This document shows, piece by piece, positions 17,208-26,382 of a DNA stretch of 64,000 bases. This DNA is from Cyclobacterium plantarum (GTDB lineage Bacteria; Bacteroidota; Bacteroidia; Cytophagales; Cyclobacteriaceae). The first letter of the stretch is position 1, and each line of letters begins with the position of its first letter. The stretch lies in NCBI RefSeq assembly GCF_011290685.1, contig NZ_JAANYN010000005.1:310001-374000 (forward strand), given 5' to 3'. The notes beneath the pieces are model-generated. The model saw nothing but the letters and a program-made list of their open reading frames with translations. It had not been told where the DNA came from and did not search any database. A program made the translations under genes and the position numbers.

Positions 17208-17373
17208 AGCATTACAGATTTTTATAGTAAGTATCGAAAACCAATCTGGCTTTCCTTCTTTTTAAAAGGCAACAAAGATTATGCCCTAACACGTTTATTT
17301 TTAGCGGATTGAGTTTATAAGTCTAAGTTTTGTTGACAGACTTTTCACAGAATAGGGTTAAAGGAGATCAATC

Positions 17374-17477
17374 TCTGTTCGTAACCGGACATTCAGTGTA
17401 GTGATCCGAACAGAGGAATCTTTAAACCTTGTTCAGGTGGCCCCTATCAGCGTTTTTAGATTGGCACCTTTTTGGTA
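17374..17477 (+). promoter_or_regulatory. Regulon promoter F: upstream element and -24/-12-like box before the DUF2807 gene
   Basis: TCTGTTCG (17374-17381) and CGGACA (17386-17391) form the first two half-sites. An extra CGAACAGAG (17407-17415) pairs with CTCTGTTCG at 17373-17381 as a 9-bp inverted repeat. Taking the element as 28 bp (to 17401), 60 bp separate it from TGGCACCTTTTTGGTA (17462-17477), the best -24 match (TGGCAC) of the six. The box begins 48 bp before the ATG at 17510. Confidence 0.6.
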
Positions 17478-17509
17478 AAAAGTTTTTCAGACCAAAAAGT
17501 TGAAGTACC

Positions 17510-18202
17510 ATGAAAGCAATCCGGATTCCACTATTATCGCTTTTTATTGCCCTTCTCAGTTTGCAGGTTATGGCTCAAAATGTTGAGACCAGAAATCTGG
17601 ATTATTTCAAAAAGCTTTCCACAGGAGGAAGTTGGGATGTGGTTATCCAAAAAGGGGATCAGCCTGGGGTTAGGCTGGAATCCCGAAACTTGGACCTCAG
17701 AAGAGTAAAAACAGAAGTAAAAGACCAGACCCTTCGGGTTTATCTCGAAAAAGGGAATTACAGAAATATCAACCTCAAGGTATACATTACATTCACCGAA
17801 CTGGAAGCCATTAGAAACAGCGGGTCAGGAGATTTTAAAAGTCTATCTGCTATTGTGGCTACTGACCTGGATATTACCGTGTCGGGATCTGGTGATGCCA
17901 GTTTCAGTAATCTTCAAGCCCGAAACCTGAATGTAAACCTGAGTGGGTCTGGTGACATGGAAGTTCATGCGGGGGAAGTAGATGGAATAGAAATAAGGCA
18001 ATCAGGTTCCGGTGACTTTGAAGGTTTGGATTTGTTGGCGCAGGAGGCTTCAATTCGTACATCAGGTTCTGGTGATACGGCAATAGGTGTTAATCGGATT
18101 ATCTCTGTCAGGGGATCTGGTTCCGGGGATGTGTCCTACAGGGGAAACCCGGAAAGGACTGATGTCAGGTTTTCAGGTTCCGGCAGCCTGACAAAAAGAT
18201 GA
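17510..18202 (+). CDS. Secreted DUF2807 (head-GIN domain) beta-helix protein
   Basis: A Sec signal (IPLLSLFIALLSLQVMAQ) precedes a 210-residue domain. The opening RNLDYFKKLSTGGSWDVVIQKGDQPGV is the classic DUF2807 entry. Seven to eight SGSGD-like turns then recur every 20-25 residues (NSGSGDFKSL, VSGSGDASF, LSGSGDMEV, QSGSGDFEG, TSGSGDTAI, GSGSGDVSY), as expected for a right-handed parallel beta-helix in the periplasm or on the surface. The family has no fixed function; some are called putative autotransporter adhesins without proof. Regulon promoter F puts it under the same control as the ABC efflux genes, suggesting an envelope-stress role. A membrane-protein gene follows after 7 bp. Confidence 0.88.
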   Translation: MKAIRIPLLSLFIALLSLQVMAQNVETRNLDYFKKLSTGGSWDVVIQKGDQPGVRLESRNLDLRRVKTEVKDQTLRVYLEKGNYRNINLKVYITFTELEAIRNSGSGDFKSLSAIVATDLDITVSGSGDASFSNLQARNLNVNLSGSGDMEVHAGEVDGIEIRQSGSGDFEGLDLLAQEASIRTSGSGDTAIGVNRIISVRGSGSGDVSYRGNPERTDVRFSGSGSLTKR

Positions 18203-18209
18203 TGATTCA

Positions 18210-18848
18210 ATGAAAAAAAACATATTTTATTTATCAATAGGTATTTCGGTGATTTTTATTTCCTATGAAGTTATAGGCTTAGAATTTTTATGGCTGTTTT
18301 TTACCTTGATATCCCTCCTTTTTTTATTTCCCGTATGGATCATCTCTAAATTTAGAAAATTGAGCAAAAGATATTTTAGCATTCCAATTATTATAATTGC
18401 TGTTTGTATTTTTGGTCTACTGTCTGCCTTGCTCCGGCCTTATGATACGGCGATTTTGGATTCCGGATCCACCAGTGAGCGACTGCAATACGCTTATGAG
18501 ACAGATCAGAATGACAGGAGACAGTTGAAATCTTATATTCCTTATTTGAGTAAACTCAAAGAAAGGGATGACTTAAGATTGAATCAGGCAAAAAGGATTG
18601 ATGAAGGAACTGAGGACCTCAAGCCTATTGACCAATTTTATGCAGCATTTATCTTTCACCACAGCGATAATAGCAATGATTACGAAACAGCATCAAAATT
18701 GGCATCCGAAGCAGCAAACGCCCGGCACTTACAGGATCATTATCTGGTCCAATGGCTAAATAAGGCAGCCTATGACCGGTGGATGGTATCGATGGGAAAA
18801 GCAGAAAAGTACAATACCCAAAATAAATTCAGTATAGAAATCGATTGA
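18210..18848 (+). CDS. Hypothetical membrane protein, co-transcribed with the DUF2807 gene
   Basis: The 212-residue protein has two to three transmembrane helices in its first 75 residues (IFYLSIGISVIFISYEVIG, LEFLWLFFTLISLLFLFPVWI, FSIPIIIIAVCIFGLLSAL). A soluble helical C-terminal part follows, with TPR-like spacing (ETASKLASEAANARHLQDHY). I recognise no family. It starts 7 bp after the DUF2807 stop, so it belongs to the same transcript and probably the same regulon. Confidence 0.75.
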   Translation: MKKNIFYLSIGISVIFISYEVIGLEFLWLFFTLISLLFLFPVWIISKFRKLSKRYFSIPIIIIAVCIFGLLSALLRPYDTAILDSGSTSERLQYAYETDQNDRRQLKSYIPYLSKLKERDDLRLNQAKRIDEGTEDLKPIDQFYAAFIFHHSDNSNDYETASKLASEAANARHLQDHYLVQWLNKAAYDRWMVSMGKAEKYNTQNKFSIEID

Positions 18849-18962
18849 TCATTTGCCTTGGTCATTGTTGTTGAGATAGTATTTCATTGGTCGAGACAGG
18901 CAAGGCAGGAAAATCAACCGAGGCAAATAATATCCTTAACCATTCATTTCAGACCACTTCTC

Positions 18963-21398
18963 CTATTCACTACGCAAAGATTTCACTGGATTCGCTAAAG
19001 CAGCTTTAATGGCCTCCTTGCCAACGGCCAACCAGGCCACCAGTAAAACCAATCCTCCTGCAGCCAAATAGGTCCAGATGGAAATATCTATCCGGTAAGC
19101 AAAGCTTTCCAACCATTGGTTCATCAGCCACCAGGAAATTGGGAAGGCAATGAAGGCTGACAAAAGCACCAACTTTATATACTCCCTGGAAAGCATGCTC
19201 ACAATGGTCGATACATCCGCACCAAGAACCTTTCGGATTCCGATTTCTTTATTGCGCTGTTTTGCGGTAAACATAGCCAACCCAAATAAGCCCAAGCAGG
19301 CAACAAAAATGATCAAGCCTGAAAATACCATCAGGATGTATCCCATCCTTCGCTCTGCCTGATAGGTTTGGTAATACCTTTCGTCCAAAAATGAGTACGC
19401 AAAGGGCTCCTCTGCAGCAAGTGTATTCCATTGCAATTTGATGTCCTCCAATAAGCTTCCTGGCTCATCGGTGTTGATCCTGGCGATGACAGCCCCATGG
19501 CTGTTTCCTTTCACCATGACCAATGGAAAGATGCGTTCATGCAGGGACCTGAAATGGAAGTCTTTCACGATGCCAATGACCTGGTAATTTGTTTGGTTTC
19601 CCTCATTGTCATGATGGGAAAGGGTCTTGCCCAGTGCATCCTCCTCCCAGTTCAATGCCCGGGCCGCAGTCTCATTCAGAATAATGGAGGTTTGTTCGGA
19701 GCCAAATGCTTCCGAAAAATTTCTACCTGCCTCCAATTCCATGCCCAGGGTGGGTATGTAATCGGCATCTACCTCATACCTCAAGGTTTTCACTTGGCTG
19801 CGGACGTCGCCATCCGGATACAAAAAGAAATTATTATTGAAGGATGGTCCTGAAGGCAGATATCCTGAAATACTTACGTTTGCGACTCTTGAGTCCTGAA
19901 GCAGCTGTTGACGGAATGCTTCAGTATTGTTTCCCAGGTACCGGGCATCTGGAAAAATCAAAACCTGATCTTTGTTGTAACCGAGGTTTTTATTTTGGAT
20001 AAATTCCAGTTGGTTGTAAACCACGATTGTGCCTATAATCAGTATTACAGACACGGCGAACTGGAATATGACCAATCCGCTGCGCAAACTAAAGGATCGT
20101 TTGCCCATGCTGCCTGAGCCTGGGAAAAAGGATCCTTTCAATACGGAAACAGGCTTGAAAGTAGAAAGGAAAAATGCCGGATATATGCCGGCAAGTACCC
20201 CTACCATCAGCCCAAATAAAAGCAGGGCGGGCACAGTCCATAAGTTGGAAAAATACTGAATGTCTATGTCTTTTCCTGCAAGATTTTTAAACACGGGCAG
20301 CGATAATTTCACCAATGTCATGGCTATTAATAGTGCAAACAGGCTCAATAGGGTGTATTCGGCCAGAAATTGCCCAACGAGTTGCTGCTTTTCTGACCCA
20401 AGTACTTTTCGAACACCCACTTCCCGGGCCCTTTTGCCGGCACTTGCTGTGGAAAGGTTGATGAAATTGATGCTGGCAATCAGGATCATAAAAAGGGCAA
20501 TAGCCCCGGAAATGTAGATATACCTGATATCCCCACCTGGTCCCAGTTCGCCCATCAAGTCAGAATGCAAATGAATGGAAGTGAGTGGCTGCAGGAAGAT
20601 GCCGATATTGTTTCCATCTTCCTTGAATTGATTGTAACTGATTCCCATGGCTTCCTCCAACTGCGGGCCCATGTATTTTTCGGCTACCTGGGGAAGTTTT
20701 GCTTCCAGGTTTTTGTAATCATAGCCGGGTTGAAGCAATAGATAGGTATAAAATTCTGAAACCATCCAGGAAGGGTTTTGGGCTGGAGGGAAGGTCGCCA
20801 TGGAAGCCAAAAGGTCAAAATGAAAATGGGAGTTGGCCGGCATATCTGCCATGACACCCGTAACGGTGAACAGCTCCCTGTCATCCCCGATCAAAAGCTC
20901 TTTTCCTATTGGATTCTCCCCCTTAAAATAGGTTTGTGCGGTAGATGCAGAAATGACAATGCTGTGGGGTTCGTTTAAAACCTGAGTTGGATCCCCCTGG
21001 ATCAATGGAAAGGTAAACACCTGGAAAAAATTGGCATCTGCAAAGGCAGCTGCCCTGTTTCGGAAAGCGCTGTTCCCATAAATGACTTTAGGATTTCCCA
21101 TTTTCCGGAGGCGGGTAGCCTGCTCTACCTCAGGATAATCTGCCTTCAGGGCAGCTGCTACCGGGGGCATGACATGCGCTTCATTCATTGTTCCCCCCTG
21201 TATGGATCCACGAAAGACTACCCGAACAATGCGGTCTGACTTGTCATGAAAACTGTCGTACCCCAGCTCACTGATTATTGAAAGCAGGATCAGCAGGCAG
21301 GAGGCCATCCCAATGGCCAGCCCCAGTATATTGATCGCAGTGAAAGTTTTGTCCCGAAGCAGGTTTCTAAGCGCAATTTTAAAATAGTTTTTTATCAT
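18963..21398 (-). CDS. Orphan MacB/FtsX-type ABC permease (two-module, ~810 aa)
   Basis: MIKNYFKIALRNLLRDKTFTAINILGLAIGMA is the standard opening of this family: a TM helix, a large MacB_PCD periplasmic domain, then three TM helices with ARLREVGVRK-like coupling text (AGKRAREVGVRKVLGSEKQQLVGQ). A second such module ends in EIGIRKVLGADVSTIVSMLSREYIKLV and the tail NPVKSLRSE. Length (811) is normal for the Bacteroidota duplicated form. No ATPase is adjacent; the ATPases at 8563 and 16023 are candidates. Regulon promoter B lies 143 bp upstream. These permeases typically power MacB-like mechanotransmission with a TolC duct. Confidence 0.92.
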   Translation of the reverse strand: MIKNYFKIALRNLLRDKTFTAINILGLAIGMASCLLILLSIISELGYDSFHDKSDRIVRVVFRGSIQGGTMNEAHVMPPVAAALKADYPEVEQATRLRKMGNPKVIYGNSAFRNRAAAFADANFFQVFTFPLIQGDPTQVLNEPHSIVISASTAQTYFKGENPIGKELLIGDDRELFTVTGVMADMPANSHFHFDLLASMATFPPAQNPSWMVSEFYTYLLLQPGYDYKNLEAKLPQVAEKYMGPQLEEAMGISYNQFKEDGNNIGIFLQPLTSIHLHSDLMGELGPGGDIRYIYISGAIALFMILIASINFINLSTASAGKRAREVGVRKVLGSEKQQLVGQFLAEYTLLSLFALLIAMTLVKLSLPVFKNLAGKDIDIQYFSNLWTVPALLLFGLMVGVLAGIYPAFFLSTFKPVSVLKGSFFPGSGSMGKRSFSLRSGLVIFQFAVSVILIIGTIVVYNQLEFIQNKNLGYNKDQVLIFPDARYLGNNTEAFRQQLLQDSRVANVSISGYLPSGPSFNNNFFLYPDGDVRSQVKTLRYEVDADYIPTLGMELEAGRNFSEAFGSEQTSIILNETAARALNWEEDALGKTLSHHDNEGNQTNYQVIGIVKDFHFRSLHERIFPLVMVKGNSHGAVIARINTDEPGSLLEDIKLQWNTLAAEEPFAYSFLDERYYQTYQAERRMGYILMVFSGLIIFVACLGLFGLAMFTAKQRNKEIGIRKVLGADVSTIVSMLSREYIKLVLLSAFIAFPISWWLMNQWLESFAYRIDISIWTYLAAGGLVLLVAWLAVGKEAIKAALANPVKSLRSE

Positions 21399-21540
21399 CG
21401 TCTACAGCTAATGATTTTCTTTCAACTCAAGTTCAGCCTCCCTTATCTCTTTACCAACTTAACAATAGGCAGCTCATTCACGATTAACCGGCAACTTTTG
21501 TTAAGATCAGGTAATGCCTTAGCGAGGCTTACAATAAATC

Positions 21541-21646
21541 ATATCTACTTCCATACCAGTAAAAAAACATCTCCAAACAGCTGTTAAGGGCTGAAGTGGC
21601 TTTTTTGTGCTTTTTTATCGTACATTGTTGTTCGCTGGCGGGCAAA
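21541..21646 (-). promoter_or_regulatory. Regulon promoter B: upstream element and -24/-12-like box before the permease gene at 21398
   Basis: On the minus strand, TTTGCCCGCCAGCGAACAAC and then TGTACG (21646 down to 21619) are followed after 62 bp by TGGTATGGAAGTAGAT (21556 down to 21541). The GAAGT spacer matches promoters A, C and D. The implied leader to the ATG at 21398 is about 130 nt. Confidence 0.65.
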
Positions 21647-21794
21647 AGCCCACTTCCCCCTGCGGTGCGTTTGCCCCAAGGTTCGTCTCATTAATGAGAA
21701 TAGCAATTAATTTCTTTTTCAACTTACAAAGATTGGATTTTCAGAGATTAATTCGTTAGTTGTAAGGCGTTTTATACTATTCTCTAATCTCTAA

Positions 21795-22739
21795 ATGGAA
21801 CATTTTACAACCAAAAGGCATTTCTTTCGATTTTATTTCTTACTTGTACTAATGGTTTTACTCATGGGAGGATTTGGTGTTTTTGTCATCCTGGATTTCT
21901 ATGGAAAATGGGGAACACCGGATTTTGAGGTTGGGGATTATCTGTTGTTGTTTATGGGTGGTTTTATGCTAGTGTTTGGCATTTTCTTTTTGATCATGTA
22001 TTTCAGAAATGCACCTATTATCAGGCTTCATCATGATCGGATTTCATTCGGCAGGGAAGCCTATGATTTAAAGGATGTAGCTGTACTGGAATTGACTGGG
22101 AAATTTCCTTTTGGCTGGGGTATTTCCCTTCCTGACGAAGGAGCTTGCCTTACCTTCAAAGATGGTACAAAGAAATACATTTTCGACATGATGTATTCCA
22201 ATGGTCCGGAGTTAAAGGTGTTATTGGAAAGGAGATTTCACAATACTTCTTCACCAAAAGCTGCTATAATTCGAAATTTTAATACGCTTCGAATCGAGGG
22301 TGAGGAATTTTTTAAAGGAAATCCTTTTGTCAATTTCAGGGCCTCAATTTTATGGATTATCATCGGAGCTTTCCTGTGGCATTTGCTTATAGTTCCACCA
22401 AACCACAATGATGTATTTATTTTTCTTGCTTTGGTCGGAATTGTTTGGTTTCTTATTCTTGCCTTCGGTACGCATTACTTTGGCTTGACAAAGGACTATT
22501 TTTTCGTTCATTACCATTACTTATTCTGGAAAAAACATGTTTATACTTTAAGTAATATCGAGGAGGTTGTATTTGAAAGCCCAGGCAAGGGGCCATATAG
22601 ACTCAGGCTTATCACCCGGGACTACCAAACAAAAATTTATGCTGCCAGTACGCTAAAAACCAAGACCTGGTTAAAACTAAAAAAAGCATTGGAGCAAATG
22701 GGGGTTCAGGTGAGAAACGAGGCATTTCCGGAAGGTTAA
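21795..22739 (+). CDS. Hypothetical membrane protein with two transmembrane pairs
   Basis: The 314-residue protein has hydrophobic helices near residues 12-34 (FRFYFLLVLMVLLMGGFGVFVIL), 47-68, 182-203 and 210-230. Between and after them lie two soluble blocks of similar look (APIIRLHHDRISFGREAYDL with a GPELKVLLERRF end, and DYFFVHYHYLFWKKHVYTL with a WLKLKKALEQMG end), which suggests an internal duplication of a PH-like or membrane-stub domain. I do not recognise the family. It stands alone, converging on the AAA ATPase gene with an 8-bp gap. Confidence 0.75.
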   Translation: MEHFTTKRHFFRFYFLLVLMVLLMGGFGVFVILDFYGKWGTPDFEVGDYLLLFMGGFMLVFGIFFLIMYFRNAPIIRLHHDRISFGREAYDLKDVAVLELTGKFPFGWGISLPDEGACLTFKDGTKKYIFDMMYSNGPELKVLLERRFHNTSSPKAAIIRNFNTLRIEGEEFFKGNPFVNFRASILWIIIGAFLWHLLIVPPNHNDVFIFLALVGIVWFLILAFGTHYFGLTKDYFFVHYHYLFWKKHVYTLSNIEEVVFESPGKGPYRLRLITRDYQTKIYAASTLKTKTWLKLKKALEQMGVQVRNEAFPEG

Positions 22740-22747
22740 ACCCGCAT

Positions 22748-23878
22748 TTAAAGTTCCGTCAAAAATTGTACATAGTTATCAGGTGTGATAACCGCTGTCT
22801 CCGTTGCTGGATAAGCATTCAGAAAGGATTTGGAGAAGTTCTTTTTCGCTTTTGGGTTCCATTTGAATTCATAAGCTTTCATTCTGGCATTTCGTTCTTC
22901 GATATAATCAATTTCTTGCTGGGCGTGGGTTCTCCAGAAATACTGGTTAAAATTTGCCTGACGATAAGCTAACAATTTGACCCGTTCGCTAATGATGTAA
23001 TTTTCCCACAATTCACCAATATCCTGTCGCAAGTTTGCAGGGCTGAATTGGTTGATTACCGCATTGCGAATACCGTTGTCATAAAAGTAAAATTTGCGGC
23101 TCTTTTTTAATTCGTTGCGAAGGTTACGGCTGAGTGAACCTAACCTGAAAACAATGAATGCCTTTTCGAGAAGATGGATGTATTTTTCAGTTGTTTGGTT
23201 GTCTAACCCGATGAGCTGGCCAAGTTCATGATAAGATACTTCGCTTCCCACCTGAAAAGCCAAAGCCTGTACCAGCTTTTCCATTTTCTCCGGTTTTTGT
23301 ATGCGATCCAAGGTTAGAATATCTTTATAAAGGTAACTGTCGGTCAACTGTTTTAGCCTGATTTCCTCCTCGCCAGGATAGTTAACAATTTCTGGATAGC
23401 AACCATAAACCAAGCGGATCGAAAGCAGACGTTTCTCTTCCAGTAAGCCATGGTGGTGCCCCAATTCATCAAATGAAAAAGGAAAAAGATGGAATTCCCA
23501 CTTTCGTCCTGTCAAGGGCTCATTGAGGTGCTTTGCCAATTCAAATGATGAGGAGCCGGTTGCAATCACTTTTATGTGGGGCAACTGATCTACAATTAGC
23601 TTGATTGTCAATCCAATATTGGAAACACGCTGTGCTTCATCAATCACCAGAGTACGTGTTTTACCCAGTAACGAGCGGAGAAGGCTGGACGTTGGTGACT
23701 CCAAAAGACCACGTATGTCGGCATCATCTCCGTTCCACCAAGTGATTGGAGCTGCCAAGTCTTTTGATATTTCTCTCAATAAGGTACTCTTTCCGACCTG
23801 CCTTGGACCTAGCAATATAATAGCCTTATTATCACCAAGACGCTGCGATATCTTGATAGCAATTTCTCTATTAATCAT
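22748..23878 (-). CDS. AAA-family ATPase with DUF4143 domain (AAA_14)
   Basis: The 376-residue protein has the AAA_14 P-loop (LLGPRQVGKSTLLREI, about residue 22), Walker B (TLVIDEAQRV), sensor-1-like text (IKVIATGSSSFEL), and then the C-terminal DUF4143 domain with GNTRIP-like YFYDNGIRNAV and QEIDYIEERN. The last part resembles a PD-(D/E)XK core (E-I-D-Y, then EFKWNPKAKK), so a nuclease-like role is possible. Such genes are widespread, often solitary and of unsettled function; some behave as accessory or defence-island genes. It is followed on the same strand by the ERCC4-type nuclease region upstream. Confidence 0.88.
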   Translation of the reverse strand: MINREIAIKISQRLGDNKAIILLGPRQVGKSTLLREISKDLAAPITWWNGDDADIRGLLESPTSSLLRSLLGKTRTLVIDEAQRVSNIGLTIKLIVDQLPHIKVIATGSSSFELAKHLNEPLTGRKWEFHLFPFSFDELGHHHGLLEEKRLLSIRLVYGCYPEIVNYPGEEEIRLKQLTDSYLYKDILTLDRIQKPEKMEKLVQALAFQVGSEVSYHELGQLIGLDNQTTEKYIHLLEKAFIVFRLGSLSRNLRNELKKSRKFYFYDNGIRNAVINQFSPANLRQDIGELWENYIISERVKLLAYRQANFNQYFWRTHAQQEIDYIEERNARMKAYEFKWNPKAKKNFSKSFLNAYPATETAVITPDNYVQFLTEL

Positions 23879-23984
23879 AAATATTGCGAATTAAATCGCA
23901 AATTTAATATAAAAATTTGGAATCAATACGCGAAGTTAAGATAAAAGAGCAATTGAACTGGCTAATAAATCCCATCGCCTCTTT

Positions 23985-24665
23985 TTATTTTTTCAAAATT
24001 TCCATAAAGCGCTCGACCGTCTTTTTCCCCAGGCCCGGCACCTTCAGGAGTTCCTCATTCCCTGCCATAAACACCCCATAAAGATTGCCGAATTTCATCA
24101 GCAGCCTTTCCGCCCGATCAACGCCTATCCCCGGAAAGCTTTCCAGAATATGGATTCGTTGTTTAAGCAAAACCTGTCTCTTCCGTTTAAAAGGTATGGG
24201 GCGTGGGTAAAACCGCTGTTCCTCCAGCTTGTCTTTGGTAAGTTGTTTGAAGCATTGCAACATAACGGCTGCTGACTCCTGATAATTTTTGGTTCTCAAT
24301 ATTGGGATTCGGAACGACAAGGAGAGGGATAGCAAAATACCTTGAATGGCCTGTGGTGAAAAGTCGGTTTCCTTAAAATCCCTTTTCCTTCCCTCCAGAA
24401 TGATGCAGGCAGGCACTTTGCCCATAGCCAGTTTTTTTGCTTGTTGGAACAATCGACCGTCTTTTATAGACGTACAAAAATCTGGGATAGTTTTCCTTTC
24501 TACCAGCAGATCCCTGTCAAAATGATAATCTCCAGCCGATAAACGTTGGCGGTGGATGATCATGTTTCCCATTTTACTGAATACCTCTTCCAATGCAGGC
24601 GGTTCCCTGTCATCGATGGTGATTAGTAAAGGGAAATAATAGGAAGATTTCAGTAGCCTGGACAT
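23985..24665 (-). CDS. XPF/ERCC4-family nuclease with C-terminal helix-hairpin-helix domain
   Basis: The 226-residue protein begins with an ERCC4 fold: TIDDREPPALEEVF, LSAGDYHFDRDLLVERK and DFCTSIKDGRLFQQAKKL. The GDY-x(n)-VERK-x3-DF pattern is the metal-binding catalytic motif of XPF, Mus81 and archaeal Hef. A tandem HhH module ends it (LESFPGIGVDRAERLLMKFG, LLKVPGLGKKTVERFMEIL), needed for binding branched or single-strand/double-strand DNA. The order nuclease-HhH2 is the archaeal/eukaryotic XPF layout without helicase. Expected activity: structure-specific cleavage of flaps, forks or crossovers. It sits 106 bp upstream of the AAA/DUF4143 gene and 145 bp downstream of a Uma2 gene, all on one strand. 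Confidence 0.88.
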   Translation of the reverse strand: MSRLLKSSYYFPLLITIDDREPPALEEVFSKMGNMIIHRQRLSAGDYHFDRDLLVERKTIPDFCTSIKDGRLFQQAKKLAMGKVPACIILEGRKRDFKETDFSPQAIQGILLSLSLSFRIPILRTKNYQESAAVMLQCFKQLTKDKLEEQRFYPRPIPFKRKRQVLLKQRIHILESFPGIGVDRAERLLMKFGNLYGVFMAGNEELLKVPGLGKKTVERFMEILKK

Positions 24666-24810
24666 AGAAAAATCAGCGATTCACTCCCTAATTTACAAAT
24701 TAAACAGATTTCTGCAGGTGCTTGGGCCAGCGGATTTAATGCTACTTGAGATTTTTTTTCTTACAATATTGGAGATTTATTGGCAAGTTCAGCATGTCAA
24801 AAGAAAAAAA

Positions 24811-25422
24811 TCAATTGATTTGAGCAAAAAATACTTCCAAATCCAATTCAAATCCCACGATAGCCAGGGATTTTGCGATATCCCCTGAAGTCATTAAGCG
24901 AGTTGGCTGATAGTGGCCCTGAATCAACCTGTATATCAGGAGGGTCTGTCCTTCGGGATCCATCAACCAATATTCTTTTACTCCGGCTTCTTCATAAACC
25001 TCATACTTACTTTGGAGTTCAAGCTGTTTGTTGCCGGGTGAAAGGACTTCCACCGCCAGATCCGGGGCACCGATACAGCCCCTGTCGTCCAGCTTTTCCA
25101 TATCACACACCACACAAATATCCGGCTGTACAACAGTGAGTATTTTGTCATCTTTTTTTGACTTTACCGGAAGCCGGACATCAAAGGGAGCAATATAAGT
25201 CTGGCATTTTTTACCTTTTAAAAACAGATGAAATTCCGTGTAAAGCGTTCCAGCCAAACTTTGATGAATTCTCTTTGGAGCTGCAGCGGCTTTTTTGAAC
25301 ACTTTTCCTTTGATCAGTTCGACCATCTCCTCCATATCCCAGGTCAGGTAATCCGCATAGGTATAGTTCCCGTAGCTCAAATCGGGTTCTTTTAGAAGAG
25401 ATTTGCTGTCCTTTTTTTCCAT
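24811..25422 (-). CDS. Uma2-family (DUF820) restriction-endonuclease-fold protein
   Basis: The 203-residue protein shows Uma2 landmarks: YTYADYLTWDMEEMVELIKGKV, the acidic catalytic segments VVQPDICVVCD and GAPDLAVEVLSPGNK, then KYEVYEEAGVKEYWLMDPE. The D-x(n)-E-V-L-S motif matches the PD-(D/E)XK fold. Family members are numerous in cyanobacteria and Bacteroidota and have no settled role; transposon-related or toxin-like functions have been suggested. Complete length. Confidence 0.85.
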   Translation of the reverse strand: MEKKDSKSLLKEPDLSYGNYTYADYLTWDMEEMVELIKGKVFKKAAAAPKRIHQSLAGTLYTEFHLFLKGKKCQTYIAPFDVRLPVKSKKDDKILTVVQPDICVVCDMEKLDDRGCIGAPDLAVEVLSPGNKQLELQSKYEVYEEAGVKEYWLMDPEGQTLLIYRLIQGHYQPTRLMTSGDIAKSLAIVGFELDLEVFFAQIN

Positions 25423-25606
25423 ATCTGAATATAACTAATTGTAACTTAACATGAAAGATCATGTTAAGTAATGCGAATTCGTCTCAACCCTCAAGCAATA
25501 ATCAGTTGCTATCGCATTCCGGTTGTCTGCACACTCGGGCTGTCCGGAGTAAGATTCATTTTTGAAAATTCAAACCGCAGCATTTCAATAACTGCTTAAA
25601 GACACG

Positions 25607-25614
25607 TATTTTTG
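25607..25614 (+). promoter_or_regulatory. Possible Bacteroidota -7 box for the RHH/PIN operon
   Basis: TATTTTTG fits TAnnTTTG and lies 27 bp before the antitoxin ATG at 25641. No clear -33 box is seen. Confidence 0.3.
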
Positions 25615-25640
25615 AATATAAGCGTACAAATTGATCAATA

Positions 25641-25892
25641 ATGAAAACGAAATTAACCTTGACCGTAAACAAAAGCATCATAGATGCTGCAAAAAGGCGA
25701 GCCAAAAGCCGCGGTATTTCTCTTTCCAGGATGTTTGAGGAGTTATTTGAGGAAGACGGGTCATACGAAATTAAGACTGAGCAACAAAGGGCAGCAGAGC
25801 GACTGCTAGAAATTCTTGAAAATTCAAGTAGTATCCCTACGAAAGATGATAAAGCATTAATTCGATCGCATGTTAAAAGGAAGTTTGCCTAA
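25641..25892 (+). CDS. Antitoxin with ribbon-helix-helix domain (DUF6364-like)
   Basis: The 83-residue protein opens with a strand and helix of the RHH type: KLTLTVNKSIIDAAKRRAKSRGISLSRMFEELF. The C-terminal part is acidic/helical and would wrap the toxin. The PIN toxin gene begins inside its 3' end (23-bp overlap), the usual coupling of such pairs. It should repress its own operon. Confidence 0.83.
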   Translation: MKTKLTLTVNKSIIDAAKRRAKSRGISLSRMFEELFEEDGSYEIKTEQQRAAERLLEILENSSSIPTKDDKALIRSHVKRKFA

Positions 25893-26304
25893 TGTATTTT
25901 TGGATACGGATGTGGCTTTTGATATCATTTCAAAAAGAGCTCCCAATTTTGCAGATGCAGTTAAACTGCTTGATTTGGCGGCTAAAGATCAGCTGTCACT
26001 TCAAATTGCTGAAAGCAGTTTGGCAAATCTTATTTACCTGTCCTATGACATCTATAAATTACCGGAAGCATCTTCAAAATTATTGAATTTTATGGGGGCT
26101 TGTAATATCGTAAATGCCGGTAAACCTGCGTTGATGGAAGCTTTGGCATCTCAATTCAAGGACAAGGAAGATACACTTCAATATTATACGGCACTTCACT
26201 CTGGTGCGGATTATTTTATCACCAGAAATATCAAAGACTATAGACTATCTTCACCTTCTCTTCCTGTTTTTCACCCAAGAGATTTTTTGGACCAAATAAA
26301 TTGA
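25870..26304 (+). CDS. PIN-domain ribonuclease toxin (VapC-like)
   Basis: The 144-residue protein has the PIN acidic residues: FLDTDVAFDII (first Asp pair), ESSLANLIYL (Glu), KDKEDTLQYYTALHSGADYFITRNIKDY (Asp of KED and TRN-x-D). The C-terminal VFHPRDFL is typical of the group paired with DUF6364 antitoxins. Members cut RNA with Mg2+. It overlaps the antitoxin by 23 bp. Confidence 0.87.
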   Translation: MLKGSLPNVFLDTDVAFDIISKRAPNFADAVKLLDLAAKDQLSLQIAESSLANLIYLSYDIYKLPEASSKLLNFMGACNIVNAGKPALMEALASQFKDKEDTLQYYTALHSGADYFITRNIKDYRLSSPSLPVFHPRDFLDQIN

Positions 26305-26382
26305 GATAGAATTTTTTCGTCACTCTTCACTCGGTTCGGCTTGACTCAACCCTGACTACGTCGGGATATCGTCTTTACGGAC

